From Nitrospira sp. (lineage in GTDB: Bacteria > Nitrospirota > Nitrospiria > Nitrospirales > Nitrospiraceae): a stretch of 64,000 nucleotides of DNA. Location: NCBI GenBank assembly GCA_018242685.1, contig JAFEBM010000034.1, forward strand, positions 1 to 64,000, read 5' to 3'. Shown here in pieces: positions 26,871 to 35,742 of this stretch. The notes beneath the pieces are model-generated. The model had not been told where the DNA came from and searched no databases. It worked only from the letters and a program-made list of their open reading frames with translations. Positions within the stretch are counted from its first letter, which is position 1. Each line of letters begins with the position of its first letter. The translations under genes and the position numbers were made by a program.

Positions 26871-27977
26871 ATGTACGCACGCGAGTTTCGTGACGGCGCA
26901 AAAGACGGATTGGAAGCGCTTGAACCGCTTGATCCCGACAAGATCGCCTCGTTCAGCGATTTGCTTGAGGCCATGGGCAAGACCGCGTTCGGCGGTCGGC
27001 ATGTCGGCAAAGCGTTCGATGTGCTCTGGGCGATGATCGAGGACCCTGACTGCTACGTCGTGATGACGTTGTCCGGTGCGATGACGATCGCCAAGATGGG
27101 CAAGATCATCACGAAGATGATCGATGAAGGAATGGTGCAATGCATCATCTCGACCGGGGCGTTGATGGCCCATGGCCTCAGCGAGTCGGTCGGCAAGACG
27201 CATTATCGGCACGATCCTTCGATGAGCGACGAAGAGCTCTTTCGGAAAGGGTACAATCGCGTCTATGACACACTTGAGATGGAAGCGAATCTGAATTATG
27301 TCGAGCACGTCGTCGCGCACACGGTCAAGCGCCTCAATCATGATCGGCCGCTTTCATCGGAAGTCATCACACGGGAGTTGGGAAAGACGTTGGCGGAGGA
27401 ATTAGACGGCGATGGAATTCTCAAAAGCGCGTACTTGAAAAAGGTGCCGATCTATATTCCCGCGTTTACTGATTCTGAAGTGGGGCTGGACATGGGAACC
27501 TGGGCGATGGCTCGGGAGGTTGATCGAGCCCGATCACAGGTGGGGCAGGGGAGAGATCTGGATGTTTTACGGGCGATCCATCAATCGTGCCCTTCCTTCA
27601 ACCCCTATCTCGATCTCAACAACTATGCCGACCATGTCCTCTCCGCGAAGCGACTTGGAATTTTCACGATCGGAGGAGGTGTCCCACGGAACTGGGCGCA
27701 ACAGGTCGGCCCGTACATTGAAATCGGGAATCTTCGGTTGGGCCTGAACGTGAAGCCGCCTCGATTTCACTACGGAGTGAGAATTTGCCCCGAACCGGAC
27801 TACTGGGGTGGACTCAGTGGCTGTACGTATCAAGAAGGACTGTCGTGGGGAAAATTCGTGACACCGAAGGACGGTGGGCGATTCGCCGAAGTGTTGAGCG
27901 ATGCGACGGTTGTCTGGCCGCTGCTCATGATGGGGATTCTTGAAAAAAAGAAAGCCGGTGTGGTGCGTGGCTCATGA
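26871..27977 (+). CDS. Deoxyhypusine synthase-like protein
   Basis: 368 residues from ATG 26871 (GGAT upstream); an in-frame start at 26826 is also possible. Deoxyhypusine synthase fold: TLSGAMTIAKMGK, STGALMAHGLSES, GGGVPRNWAQQ and, near the C-terminus, SGCTYQEGLSWGKF, which keeps the lysine that forms the enzyme-butylimine intermediate in true DHS. Bacteria lack eIF5A, so the product is unlikely to be hypusine; a homospermidine synthase-type aminobutyl transfer from spermidine to putrescine is likelier. Agmatinase and arginine decarboxylase genes downstream support a polyamine role. Confidence 0.88.
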   Translation: MYAREFRDGAKDGLEALEPLDPDKIASFSDLLEAMGKTAFGGRHVGKAFDVLWAMIEDPDCYVVMTLSGAMTIAKMGKIITKMIDEGMVQCIISTGALMAHGLSESVGKTHYRHDPSMSDEELFRKGYNRVYDTLEMEANLNYVEHVVAHTVKRLNHDRPLSSEVITRELGKTLAEELDGDGILKSAYLKKVPIYIPAFTDSEVGLDMGTWAMAREVDRARSQVGQGRDLDVLRAIHQSCPSFNPYLDLNNYADHVLSAKRLGIFTIGGGVPRNWAQQVGPYIEIGNLRLGLNVKPPRFHYGVRICPEPDYWGGLSGCTYQEGLSWGKFVTPKDGGRFAEVLSDATVVWPLLMMGILEKKKAGVVRGS

Positions 27978-28615
27978 AGTGGTTGACTGAACAACGGTTG
28001 CTTCTGGTTTTCATGGGCAGCGTCCTCTTGTGGTCTTCTCCCGCTTTGGCCGGAAACTCCCTCGAAACTGATGTGCGGGTACGAGGGCAAGCCAATGCAC
28101 CCCTGACTTTGATCGAATACTCTGATTTCACATGCGGATATTGTTTGAAATTTTTCAAACGGACGTGGCCTCGAATTCAGGCTCGGTACGTCGATACAGG
28201 CAAAGTGCGATTTGTCTACCGAGACTTTCCAAGGGGCGACCAAGGGTCTGGATTAGACGCAGCGATGGCGGCACGATGTGCCGGAGCGCAAGGTCAGTAT
28301 TGGGCGATGCATGATCGGTTGTTTTCGGAAGGCGGTCAGCTGGACAAGCAGGTGTATCTTCGACATGCTGCGGCCTTGAGTTTGGATCAAGCCGGATTTG
28401 AACGGTGTATAAACGACGGGCGGTATACGAGGGCGATTTTTGAAGATCGCCAGGAAGCCAATCAGTGGGGGTTTCATGGAACTCCCGGGTTCATTCTCGT
28501 GCGAACGGCCGCCGAGCCGACGGAAAAAGAGCCGGCCGTTGCGATCCCAGGAGCCTTTCCATTCGAGATGTTCGCAGAAGAAATCGATCGACTTTTGGCG
28601 AGCGACAAAAAATAG
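27974..28615 (+). CDS. DsbA/DsbG-like secreted thiol-disulfide protein
   Basis: 213 residues; ATGA overlap with the preceding gene implies coupling. Signal peptide (residues 1-26, LLWSSPALAG) then a thioredoxin fold with a helical insertion: YSDFTCGYCLKFFKRTWP holds the CGYC motif, and GFHGTPGFILV the cis-proline. Likely a periplasmic oxidoreductase or isomerase of the DsbA/BdbD group. Its link to the polyamine genes is unclear. Confidence 0.87.
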   Translation: MKWLTEQRLLLVFMGSVLLWSSPALAGNSLETDVRVRGQANAPLTLIEYSDFTCGYCLKFFKRTWPRIQARYVDTGKVRFVYRDFPRGDQGSGLDAAMAARCAGAQGQYWAMHDRLFSEGGQLDKQVYLRHAAALSLDQAGFERCINDGRYTRAIFEDRQEANQWGFHGTPGFILVRTAAEPTEKEPAVAIPGAFPFEMFAEEIDRLLASDKK

Positions 28616-28709
28616 CTGAATTGCGCCGGAGCGGAATGAGCGTGGTGCGTGATTGATAGCGGCATGCAGGTACGATAGTCCTCTTCGTCACTAAAGTAAG
28701 GGTGTCTAC

Positions 28710-28982
28710 ATGGCTTCGATGCAATCGTTCTGGCCCGTCTCCCATCGCGATGATGACTTCTGGGTCTGTATGTCTTGTCTTACGGAAGTCTTCTACAGAA
28801 AAGTTCCGATGCCGGACTGTCCCTCTTGTCATGGTGTGTCGACCTACGAGGGGTTTACCTTGGAGGCGATCCGTGATTGGGGCACGGAGGAACTGATCGC
28901 CAAGGCCGTCGCCGCACAAGAAGCAGCCGCGCTTGCTCAACCTGCCGCTGAAGCTGCTGCGCCGGTTGAAGCGGCGGACTAA
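28710..28982 (+). CDS. Small zinc-ribbon protein, Ala-rich tail
   Basis: 90 residues. Two CxxC pairs (CMSC near 20, CPSC near 38) form a probable zinc ribbon. The C-terminal 30 residues are almost only Ala, Glu, Pro, Val (AAQEAAALAQPAAEAAAPVE), a flexible or helical tail. Function not known. Confidence 0.65.
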   Translation: MASMQSFWPVSHRDDDFWVCMSCLTEVFYRKVPMPDCPSCHGVSTYEGFTLEAIRDWGTEELIAKAVAAQEAAALAQPAAEAAAPVEAAD

Positions 28983-29017
28983 TACCAACCTCATCACAGA
29001 CTCCAGCGAGTCCTCCA

Positions 29018-30472
29018 GTGCAGGAATCCCGTCCGTTCCTCGTTCATGGCCAATGGAAGTCGGGCGAGCTCACGGCCTCCGTCGTTGATCCGTTCACTGG
29101 AATGCTCGTTGCCCAGGTCGCCCAGGCGACGGAATCTGATGTCGAGGAAGCGATCGCGTCCACGTGCAGTGCGGCTGCGACGATGGAGCAGCTTCCGGGA
29201 CATGCTCGATACAATATCCTCCAACAGGTTGCCGCGCTGCTCTATCGGCGCCGAGACGAATTCGTCCAAGCCATCACGGCCGAGGCAGGCAAACCGATCA
29301 CCGATGCGAAGCGAGAGGTCAGTCGGGCGATTCAAACCTTTACGGTGGCTGCTGAAGAAGCTCGGCGGATCCCGGGTGAGGTGGTTCCGCTCGATTGGGC
29401 GCCCGGCTTCGATACCCATCTCGGCATGCTTCGTCGTTTCCCGATCGGTCCGATACTCGGCATCACCCCCTTCAACTTCCCGCTGAATCTTGTGGCGCAC
29501 AAGGTGGCGCCGGCGCTTGCTTCCGGCAACCCGATTCTGATCAAGCCGGCTCCTCAGACGCCGGTAACGGCTCTCCTCCTTGGAGAGGTGGTCATGGAGG
29601 CGGGAATTCCTCCGGGCGGGCTCAATGTGGTGCCGTGCGATAACAGCCTCGCCGAGCGGATGGTCGTCGATCCGCGATTCAAATTGCTCAGCTTCACCGG
29701 AAGCGCGTCCGTAGGATGGATGTTGAAGGCAAAGTGTGGAAAGAAAAAAGTCACCCTTGAGCTCGGGGGCAACGCCGGCGTGGTCATCGAACCCGATGCC
29801 GATCTGGAGTTGGCGGCCCGACGTTGCGCGGCGGGAGGATTTGGGTATGCCGGCCAGACCTGCATATCGGTGCAGCGGGTGTTTGTGCATCATTCGATCG
29901 CCGATGCGTTTACGACCAAATTGCTCATGCATGTCGCTCGGTTGAAAGTGGGAGATCCGGCTGACGAGACGACGAGCATCGGTCCCCTCATCGATCAGGC
30001 AGCGGCCCAGCGGGTGGAGCGCTGGATCGGCGAAGCGGTTGCGGACGGAGCGCGAGTGTTGTTGGGTGGGAAACGGACGGGATCGCTTGTTGAGGCCACG
30101 GTACTGTCGAATGTGAACCCCGACATGAACGTCTCCTGTAAGGAGGTGTTCGGACCGGTTGTGACCGTCGCGCCGTATCGGCAACTCAGTGATGCCGTGG
30201 CCCTGCTCAATCAATCGGACTACGGATTACAGGCTGGCATCTTCACGCAGGACATCAACAAGATCTTTTACGCCTTTCGCCACTTTGAAGTCGGAGCCGT
30301 ATTGGCAAATGAAATTCCTACGTTCCGGGCCGACCATATGCCGTACGGCGGTGTGAAAGATTCCGGGCTGGGACGGGAGGGCGTCCGTGCCGCGATTGAA
30401 GATATGACGGAGCCGCGGATGCTCATTATGAATCTGAAAGACCCACCCCACTCACCTGAAAAAAGTGTCTAG
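29018..30472 (+). CDS. NAD(P)-dependent aldehyde dehydrogenase
   Basis: 484 residues with a GTG start. Motifs of the family: ILGITPFNFPLNL, cofactor lysine in LIKPAPQTP, SFTGSASVGWML, general-base Glu in LELGGN and nucleophile Cys in GYAGQTCISVQRV. Closest in style to lactaldehyde/phosphonoacetaldehyde-type dehydrogenases. Given the downstream agmatine and putrescine genes, oxidation of an amine-derived aldehyde is possible, but the substrate cannot be read from sequence. Confidence 0.88.
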   Translation: MQESRPFLVHGQWKSGELTASVVDPFTGMLVAQVAQATESDVEEAIASTCSAAATMEQLPGHARYNILQQVAALLYRRRDEFVQAITAEAGKPITDAKREVSRAIQTFTVAAEEARRIPGEVVPLDWAPGFDTHLGMLRRFPIGPILGITPFNFPLNLVAHKVAPALASGNPILIKPAPQTPVTALLLGEVVMEAGIPPGGLNVVPCDNSLAERMVVDPRFKLLSFTGSASVGWMLKAKCGKKKVTLELGGNAGVVIEPDADLELAARRCAAGGFGYAGQTCISVQRVFVHHSIADAFTTKLLMHVARLKVGDPADETTSIGPLIDQAAAQRVERWIGEAVADGARVLLGGKRTGSLVEATVLSNVNPDMNVSCKEVFGPVVTVAPYRQLSDAVALLNQSDYGLQAGIFTQDINKIFYAFRHFEVGAVLANEIPTFRADHMPYGGVKDSGLGREGVRAAIEDMTEPRMLIMNLKDPPHSPEKSV

Positions 30473-30628
30473 AAGATATTGCGAAGCCCGTCCAATCTTG
30501 CTACAACAAATCCCCGATACTGCTGTTGATCTGGTCCGATGTGTTTGTCCGGCTGGCCGCTTTGGAACACGTCACCAAACAACCTCCGAACAACCAGACA
30601 GGCCGACTACCTGACGAAAGGGGAGATG

Positions 30629-31198
30629 ATGGTACCTACGCATATGTTTTTAACGAGAGGAGTGGGGGTCCACAAGGAAAAGCTGGCCTCCTTCGAAGAG
30701 GCGTTGCGCAGCGCCGGTGTGGCCTACTGCAATCTCGTCAGCGTATCGTCCATCCTGCCTCCCCATTGTAAGATCATCCCTCGGAAGCGCGGAGAGAAGC
30801 TGCTGAAACCTGGTGAAATCACGTTTTGCGTCATGGCGCGCTCGGAAACGAATGAACGGAACCAGCTTATCTCGGCGTCGGTCGGGCTTGCGAAACCCAC
30901 AGACCACGGCACATACGGTTATCTCTCGGAACACCATGCCCATGGTGAAACAGATGAGGAGACCGGAGAGTATACGGAAGATCTCGCAGCGCAGATGCTG
31001 GCGACGACCTTAGGTGTCGAATTCGATCCGAACGTGGCCTGGAAAGAGCGCGAGCAGGTTTTTAAAATGGGTGGAAAAATTGTGAGAACCCTGAACATCA
31101 CCCAATCGGCTGTCGGGAAAAAGGGTAGGTGGACGACGGTCATCGCATTGGCGGTCTTCATCCCGCCTGAAAATGTGCCCGCCCGTTCTCGCAAGTAG
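30629..31198 (+). CDS. pdaD: Pyruvoyl-dependent arginine decarboxylase
   Basis: 189 residues from the second of two ATGs (30629; AGGGGAG ends 6 bases before). Converts arginine to agmatine. The self-cleavage site is the Ser-Ser in [10 protein letters not shown], where the second Ser would become the pyruvoyl group on the beta chain. Other conserved pieces: [17 protein letters not shown] and the acidic [10 protein letters not shown]. The agmatinase gene follows by 66 bases. This enzyme type is best known from archaea and some bacteria. Confidence 0.92.
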   Translation: MVPTHMFLTRGVGVHKEKLASFEEALRSAGVAYCNLVSVSSILPPHCKIIPRKRGEKLLKPGEITFCVMARSETNERNQLISASVGLAKPTDHGTYGYLSEHHAHGETDEETGEYTEDLAAQMLATTLGVEFDPNVAWKEREQVFKMGGKIVRTLNITQSAVGKKGRWTTVIALAVFIPPENVPARSRK

Positions 31199-31264
31199 AG
31201 GCTTGCCGGTCTTGGCTGTAACCATACCGCCTCAACCGTCGGTTTCATCAAGGGGAGAACGCCC

Positions 31265-32197
31265 ATGACGCTTCCCGCCGGTTGGGAGGGGGCCGACCAT
31301 AACTTCTTGGGGATCGATGAACCGTGGTGCCATCCGGACCAAGCGGGTGTGTACGTTCTACCGGCTCCCTACGAACATACTTCCAGCTATATTCGTGGGT
31401 CGGACCGCGGTCCCTCGGCTATCCTTGACGCTTCCGGCCAGGTTGAGTTCTACGACGAGCAGCTTGGGTGTGAACCGTTTCGAGAATGGGGCGGGATCGC
31501 GACGGCTTCGCCGTTGGACCTCAAAGGGAATATCGATCGCGCTGCGGTCGATGCCATCGAAGCGTTTGTCTCGCCACACGTCGGATCCGGACGGTTTCTT
31601 ATTACACTGACGGGCGAACACACCGGCGCCTTGGGCGCGATCCGGGCCCATGCGAAACGATATCCGCAGATGACCGTTGTGCAGATCGATGCCCACGGAG
31701 ATCTACGGGATGCCTATCAAGGCAATCCGTTCAGCCATGCCAGCGTCATGGCGCGGGTGGTGGAAGACGGCTTGCCTTTGGTCCAAGTGGGTATTCGGTC
31801 GATCAGCCGGGAAGAGGTCGCTCGCATCGGCGTCACGGCTCGCATTAAGACGTTTTTTGCCGCCACCATCCTCGATCCATCCGGTCCGTACGAAGGCAGA
31901 GCGTCGAACTGGATACCCGACGTGGTTGCGGCCTGCCGAACGCCTGTGTACCTGACATTCGACTGCGATGGGCTGGATGCGTCGATCGTTCCCGCCTTAG
32001 GCACTCCCGAACCGGGTGGGCTCGGGTGGTACGATACCCTCAATCTCATCACGGCACTGGCCAACGGACCCGGTGTCGTCGGCATGGATGTCAGCGAGAT
32101 CGCTCCTATCGAAGGATTCGTGGCGCCGCAATTTTCCATCGCGCGTTTGATCTACCGTATACTCGGTCGCATCAGGGCCGGCCGTCGCGTGCATTAA
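31265..32197 (+). CDS. speB: Agmatinase (ureohydrolase)
   Basis: 310 residues, binuclear manganese ureohydrolase. Metal ligands: GEHTGALG (His), DAHGDLRDAY (DAHxD) and TFDCDGLDAS (DxDxxD). Splits agmatine to putrescine and urea. Directly follows the arginine decarboxylase, so the pair gives arginine to putrescine. The first motif reads GEHT rather than the more usual GGDHS, still with the His ligand. A repeat element begins right after the stop codon. Confidence 0.92.
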   Translation: MTLPAGWEGADHNFLGIDEPWCHPDQAGVYVLPAPYEHTSSYIRGSDRGPSAILDASGQVEFYDEQLGCEPFREWGGIATASPLDLKGNIDRAAVDAIEAFVSPHVGSGRFLITLTGEHTGALGAIRAHAKRYPQMTVVQIDAHGDLRDAYQGNPFSHASVMARVVEDGLPLVQVGIRSISREEVARIGVTARIKTFFAATILDPSGPYEGRASNWIPDVVAACRTPVYLTFDCDGLDASIVPALGTPEPGGLGWYDTLNLITALANGPGVVGMDVSEIAPIEGFVAPQFSIARLIYRILGRIRAGRRVH

Positions 32198-32365
32198 GCC
32201 GGATACTGAAACAGGCCGCCCGCATCGTTCTCGCATCGCTCAGATGCTCAACGTACCGAAGCGTACGCCTCGCCCCTTCGCTCGCTGCGGCCGACCCGGG
32301 GAAGGGCGCGTCTAGGCGCGCCGGGGTTGGGCGGGTGAGAAGAAGAACCTGTTTGAGTATCCGGC
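32198..32365. repeat. MITE-like palindromic element with 18-bp terminal inverted repeats
   Basis: 168 bases bounded by GCCGGATACTGAAACAGG (32198-32215) and its inverse CCTGTTTGAGTATCCGGC (32348-32365), with one mismatch. Inside is a GC hairpin GGCGCG-TCTAGG-CGCGCC (32305-32322) and a CGCTCGCTGCGG stretch. It starts at the agmatinase stop codon. The interior resembles intergenic repeats I recall from Nitrospira genomes, not verified here. Confidence 0.65.
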
Positions 32366-32382
32366 GAATAGAGTAATTTCCC

Positions 32383-33096
32383 GTGGCGCAACCCATTCGC
32401 ATCAATAAGTTCTTCACAGAACATGGGATTTGTTCCCGGCGCGAGGCAGACCGTTTAATTGAGTCGGGCGTCATCACGATCAACGGCCGGGTGGCCAAAC
32501 TCGGCGACCAGGTCGTATCAACGGACGTCATCGCCCGAGCGGGCTGTGTGATTCCTTGGGGCAAAGCGAATCTCTATATCAAATATCATAAGCCGGTCGG
32601 CGTCACGACAACGAGCGAATCGCATGTCCCCCGGAATATCATTGCCGAGATCGGGCATCCGGACCGGATTTTTCCGATCGGCCGGCTGGACAAGGATTCA
32701 TCTGGACTCATCTTGCTGACGAACGACGGCGACATCGTCAACGAGATTCTCCGTTCCGAATTCGGGCACGAACGAGAGTACCTCGTGCAGGTCGATCGTC
32801 CATTCGGTCAATCCTTTTTGGATCATCTGTCGCGGGGCGTGGTTATTCTTGGAAGCAAGACGAAGCCTTGTCGGACGATATGCGTCGGGCGTGATCAATT
32901 TCGCATCATTCTTGCGGAGGGGCGCAATCGGCAGATCCGGCGGATGTGCCAAGCGCTTGGCTATCGAGTGACCAAGCTGCACCGGACGAGGATCATGCAC
33001 ATTACCGACAAAGGGCTCAGTGCCGGCGAATGGAAAGAACTCACGAGTCAGGAGCGCGCACAACTCATGCAAGCTGTGGGGCGGTATCACGCATGA
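32383..33096 (+). CDS. rluF: 23S rRNA pseudouridine synthase (RluF/RsuA family)
   Basis: 237 residues, GTG start. N-terminal S4 RNA-binding domain (RINKFFTEHGICSRREADRLIESG) and a catalytic domain with GRLDKDSSGLILLTNDG, whose Asp is the nucleophile, then EGRNRQIRRMCQALGY and LHRTRI. Matches RluF most closely (isomerises uridines in 23S rRNA), but RluB/RluE/RsuA specificity cannot be excluded. Confidence 0.85.
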   Translation: MAQPIRINKFFTEHGICSRREADRLIESGVITINGRVAKLGDQVVSTDVIARAGCVIPWGKANLYIKYHKPVGVTTTSESHVPRNIIAEIGHPDRIFPIGRLDKDSSGLILLTNDGDIVNEILRSEFGHEREYLVQVDRPFGQSFLDHLSRGVVILGSKTKPCRTICVGRDQFRIILAEGRNRQIRRMCQALGYRVTKLHRTRIMHITDKGLSAGEWKELTSQERAQLMQAVGRYHA

Positions 33097-33125
33097 TGGA
33101 TCTCATCTTGAAATCGGGAATGGCG

Positions 33126-34025
33126 CTAGCCGAGCAGTTCTTGCCGCGCCGTCCGGACGAGAGCGAGAACGATCGGGTGCTTCAGCCGCCGTTCCACGGT
33201 GATGGCGTAAAAGTGCTGCTTGAGCGCATCCAGTTGTCCGACCACCTGTACTCGATATTGGCGACAGATCTCCTTCTCGATCACCGATGCGCCGGGGAAG
33301 ATCCCATGGCCGTCCTGCCCGAACGCTTTCAAGGTCGCACTGTCGTCGAACTCGCCGACGATGTTGGGCTGCACTCCGTAGTTGACCAGCCACTGGTCCA
33401 CCAGCCGCCGAAGCACGGCGTTGGAAGTGGGGAGGAGTAACGGCGCGCCCCTGAGCGATTGCGGGAAGCCTCGACGATATTGTGTCGTCAGTTTGGCCGT
33501 CGCAAACAGCGTGATTCCCGATTCGCCCAAGGGGTGGTTGTACGTGTGCTCCTTGATGCTCGGCGGGGCCGGTGTGTCGGCGATCACCAGATCCGACCGA
33601 TGGGCGGCCAGATCGGTCAAGAGTTGGCTCAATTTGTCCTCTTGGCAAATCAAGCGGGTCGGTCGGTACAGTTTCAGGGCCGACTTGAGGAGCTGAGTCG
33701 CCAGCGGTTTTGGGACGGCGTCCGCAATGCCGACGACCAGCCGCATCGGATGTCCCTTGCCCTGCCCCTTCACGGTGTTCATCAGCTCTTGACCGGTCGC
33801 GAAAATGTCCTCCGCGTACTTGAACACGAGCTGGCCCATCTCCGTCAGCGCCAGGCGGCGGCCGGTTCGTATGAATAACTTTTCTCCCAACGTATTTTCC
33901 AAGAGGTGGATCTGTCCGCTGATCGTGGGTTGCGCCAGACGGAGTTCTTCGCAGGCTTTCGTCATGGTCCCGTGCTTGGCGACGGACCAGAAATACAGCA
34001 GATGGTGATAATTCAGCCAATCCAT
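33126..34025 (-). CDS. LysR-family regulator (NhaR-like)
   Basis: 299 residues. Helix-turn-helix at the N-terminus (WSVAKHGTMTKACEELRLAQPTISGQIHLLE) followed by a LysR effector domain. The opening LNYHHLLYFW and overall style resemble NhaR. It is divergent from the triplicated outer-membrane channel genes, 140 bases apart, so it is the obvious candidate regulator of that cluster, possibly in response to ions. Confidence 0.88.
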   Translation of the reverse strand: MDWLNYHHLLYFWSVAKHGTMTKACEELRLAQPTISGQIHLLENTLGEKLFIRTGRRLALTEMGQLVFKYAEDIFATGQELMNTVKGQGKGHPMRLVVGIADAVPKPLATQLLKSALKLYRPTRLICQEDKLSQLLTDLAAHRSDLVIADTPAPPSIKEHTYNHPLGESGITLFATAKLTTQYRRGFPQSLRGAPLLLPTSNAVLRRLVDQWLVNYGVQPNIVGEFDDSATLKAFGQDGHGIFPGASVIEKEICRQYRVQVVGQLDALKQHFYAITVERRLKHPIVLALVRTARQELLG

Positions 34026-34059
34026 ATGCCCCGGGCCTCAATGAGGGAAGACACTATAC

Positions 34060-34074
34060 ATCGGATTAGCCGAT
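34060..34074. promoter_or_regulatory. Candidate LysR operator
   Basis: Inverted repeat ATCGG-ATTAG-CCGAT in the divergent region between the regulator and the first TolC gene. An overlapping wider repeat CGGATT-N13-AATCCG (34062-34086) also occurs. Position and symmetry fit autoregulation; unproven. Confidence 0.4.
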
Positions 34075-34165
34075 AACTCCAATCCGTTTTATCTATTTTG
34101 AAAAACGAACGGGAGATTGCTACTGTGGGCGCCGTCTGCCACCCGATGTGAAAGGAGCATCCCTC

Positions 34166-35719
34166 ATGATCGCTCTGGTATTGGCCATTGTGACTCTCTT
34201 GCCAATGACCGCACTGGCGGAACCGGTGGTCGACTCGACCGCCGTGCAGGCCCAGTCGACTCGCACCGCTCCACTGACCATCGGAGAAGTGCTGGCTCGC
34301 ATCGAGTTGACGCATCCGCTGCTCCGGGCGATGGGGGCCGAGCGAGCGAAGGCCCGGGCGAAGATCCTGAAAGCGCTCGGGGCCTGGGAACCGCAGGCCA
34401 AGAACTATATGCAGATAGAACGTTATAATACATGGAATCTCACGACGGCGTTCGACATTCCGAGTCAACATACGGGGGGATATAACGACAGCACGCTCCA
34501 GGTCGGGCATCCCTGGGGATTCCGGGTCGAAGGCGGGCTCCGCAGCGGCTTGGGGGATGCCGGCAATAACAACAAAATTGCTTTTCCCTCTGAGCTACGG
34601 GCCACCTATCATACGCAACATTTCTACTACGGCGGGTCGTTCCACCTGCTGCGAGGCCTCATCGTCAACGAGGAGAACGCTCAGTTTCAGCAGGCCGAAC
34701 TCGCGGGGCCGCAAGCGGAGATCGCGGTGGCGCAGAAGCGGCAAGATCTCTATCTCGCCGGGGCCGTGCAATACTGGGATTGGCAGGTTGCCGTCAAACA
34801 AGCCGATGTGGTGAAGCGCGCCTTGGCCGTTGCCGAAGAGCGCTTGGTCCAGGTCGAAGGGTTGGCCAAGGGCGGGAAGGTCGCGCCGCTCGACCTCGTC
34901 GAGGCGGACCAAGAGGTTCAGAAGCGGCGACAGACTGCGATCGCCGCCCAGCGGAAGGTGGAGTATGAGCAGTACAAGCTGTCCCTCTTTCTCTGGGAGA
35001 ATAACGAGCCGGTGACGCCGCGACCGGAATGGGCGCCGGAATTCGGGGGCGAAACGCCGCTCCCGACCAACGACGAGGTCGCGGCCTATAAAGTGGAGGC
35101 GAAAGATGTGCGGCCGGAAGTGCGGGATCTCTACATCGAAGCCAAGATCAACAATATCGACATCAAGCTCGCCAAGAACCACCTGCTCCCGCTGTTGGAT
35201 TTTGAGGGGGGCCCGAACAAAGCCCTCTCGGACTGGATTGTGGGATACGAGTATCGGGCCGGCGTACACGCTGAGATGGCGCTGTTCCAGCGGGCAGCGC
35301 GTGGGAAGATCTTGGCCGCGGAAACGCGCCAGCAGCAATGGGCGTTGAAGCAGCGCTATACCGAGCAACAAGTCACCTTTGACGTGGACAACTGGCTCTC
35401 GGCCCAAGTGCGTGCCAGGGACCGGGTAACAGCGGCGACGGAAGCCCTGCGGTTGGCCAAGACGTTGGAAGAAGGTGAGCGCACGAGGTTTAATATGGGA
35501 GCCACCACCGTGTTATTCGTGAACATCCGTGAGCGCCACGTGGTGGAAATGGCGTACCAGCTGTATCGGGCGCAGGCCGACTACGCGGTCTCAAAAGGAG
35601 GGATGCTGTGGGCCAGGGGCGCGTTGGCGAAGCCCTGGCCGACGGAGTCCTTGGCGAAGTATGGAGGTCCGCTGACGGCGGCGGGCATGAACGGCTACAA
35701 ACAACCGGGCCGCGATTAA
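34166..35719 (+). CDS. TolC-family outer membrane channel protein, copy 1
   Basis: 517 residues from ATG 34166 (AAAGGAG 9 bases upstream). Signal peptide ends at ALAEP. Mature protein has the outer-membrane efflux layout: long coiled-coil helices (AQKRQDLYLAGAVQYWDWQ; RARDRVTAATEALRLAK) and aromatic beta-strand segments. Forms a trimeric exit duct with an HlyD adaptor. The next two genes are paralogues with the same leader and the same C-terminal PGRD-type end. It replaces the usual single TolC by a set of three. Confidence 0.88.
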   Translation: MIALVLAIVTLLPMTALAEPVVDSTAVQAQSTRTAPLTIGEVLARIELTHPLLRAMGAERAKARAKILKALGAWEPQAKNYMQIERYNTWNLTTAFDIPSQHTGGYNDSTLQVGHPWGFRVEGGLRSGLGDAGNNNKIAFPSELRATYHTQHFYYGGSFHLLRGLIVNEENAQFQQAELAGPQAEIAVAQKRQDLYLAGAVQYWDWQVAVKQADVVKRALAVAEERLVQVEGLAKGGKVAPLDLVEADQEVQKRRQTAIAAQRKVEYEQYKLSLFLWENNEPVTPRPEWAPEFGGETPLPTNDEVAAYKVEAKDVRPEVRDLYIEAKINNIDIKLAKNHLLPLLDFEGGPNKALSDWIVGYEYRAGVHAEMALFQRAARGKILAAETRQQQWALKQRYTEQQVTFDVDNWLSAQVRARDRVTAATEALRLAKTLEEGERTRFNMGATTVLFVNIRERHVVEMAYQLYRAQADYAVSKGGMLWARGALAKPWPTESLAKYGGPLTAAGMNGYKQPGRD

Positions 35720-35742
35720 TCCGGCACAAGGAGCATCCGCCG

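Noticed and set aside
26871..27977. True deoxyhypusine synthase acting on eIF5A
   Set aside because: Bacteria lack eIF5A and none is encoded here; the polyamine neighbours fit a homospermidine-type reaction better.
28994..30214. 406-codon minus-strand frame
   Set aside because: Shadow of the aldehyde dehydrogenase gene, whose catalytic motifs are all on the plus strand.
33103..34041. 312-codon frame overlapping the LysR gene
   Set aside because: Arg/Gly/Pro-rich shadow in another frame on the same strand; the LysR frame has the helix-turn-helix and effector domain.
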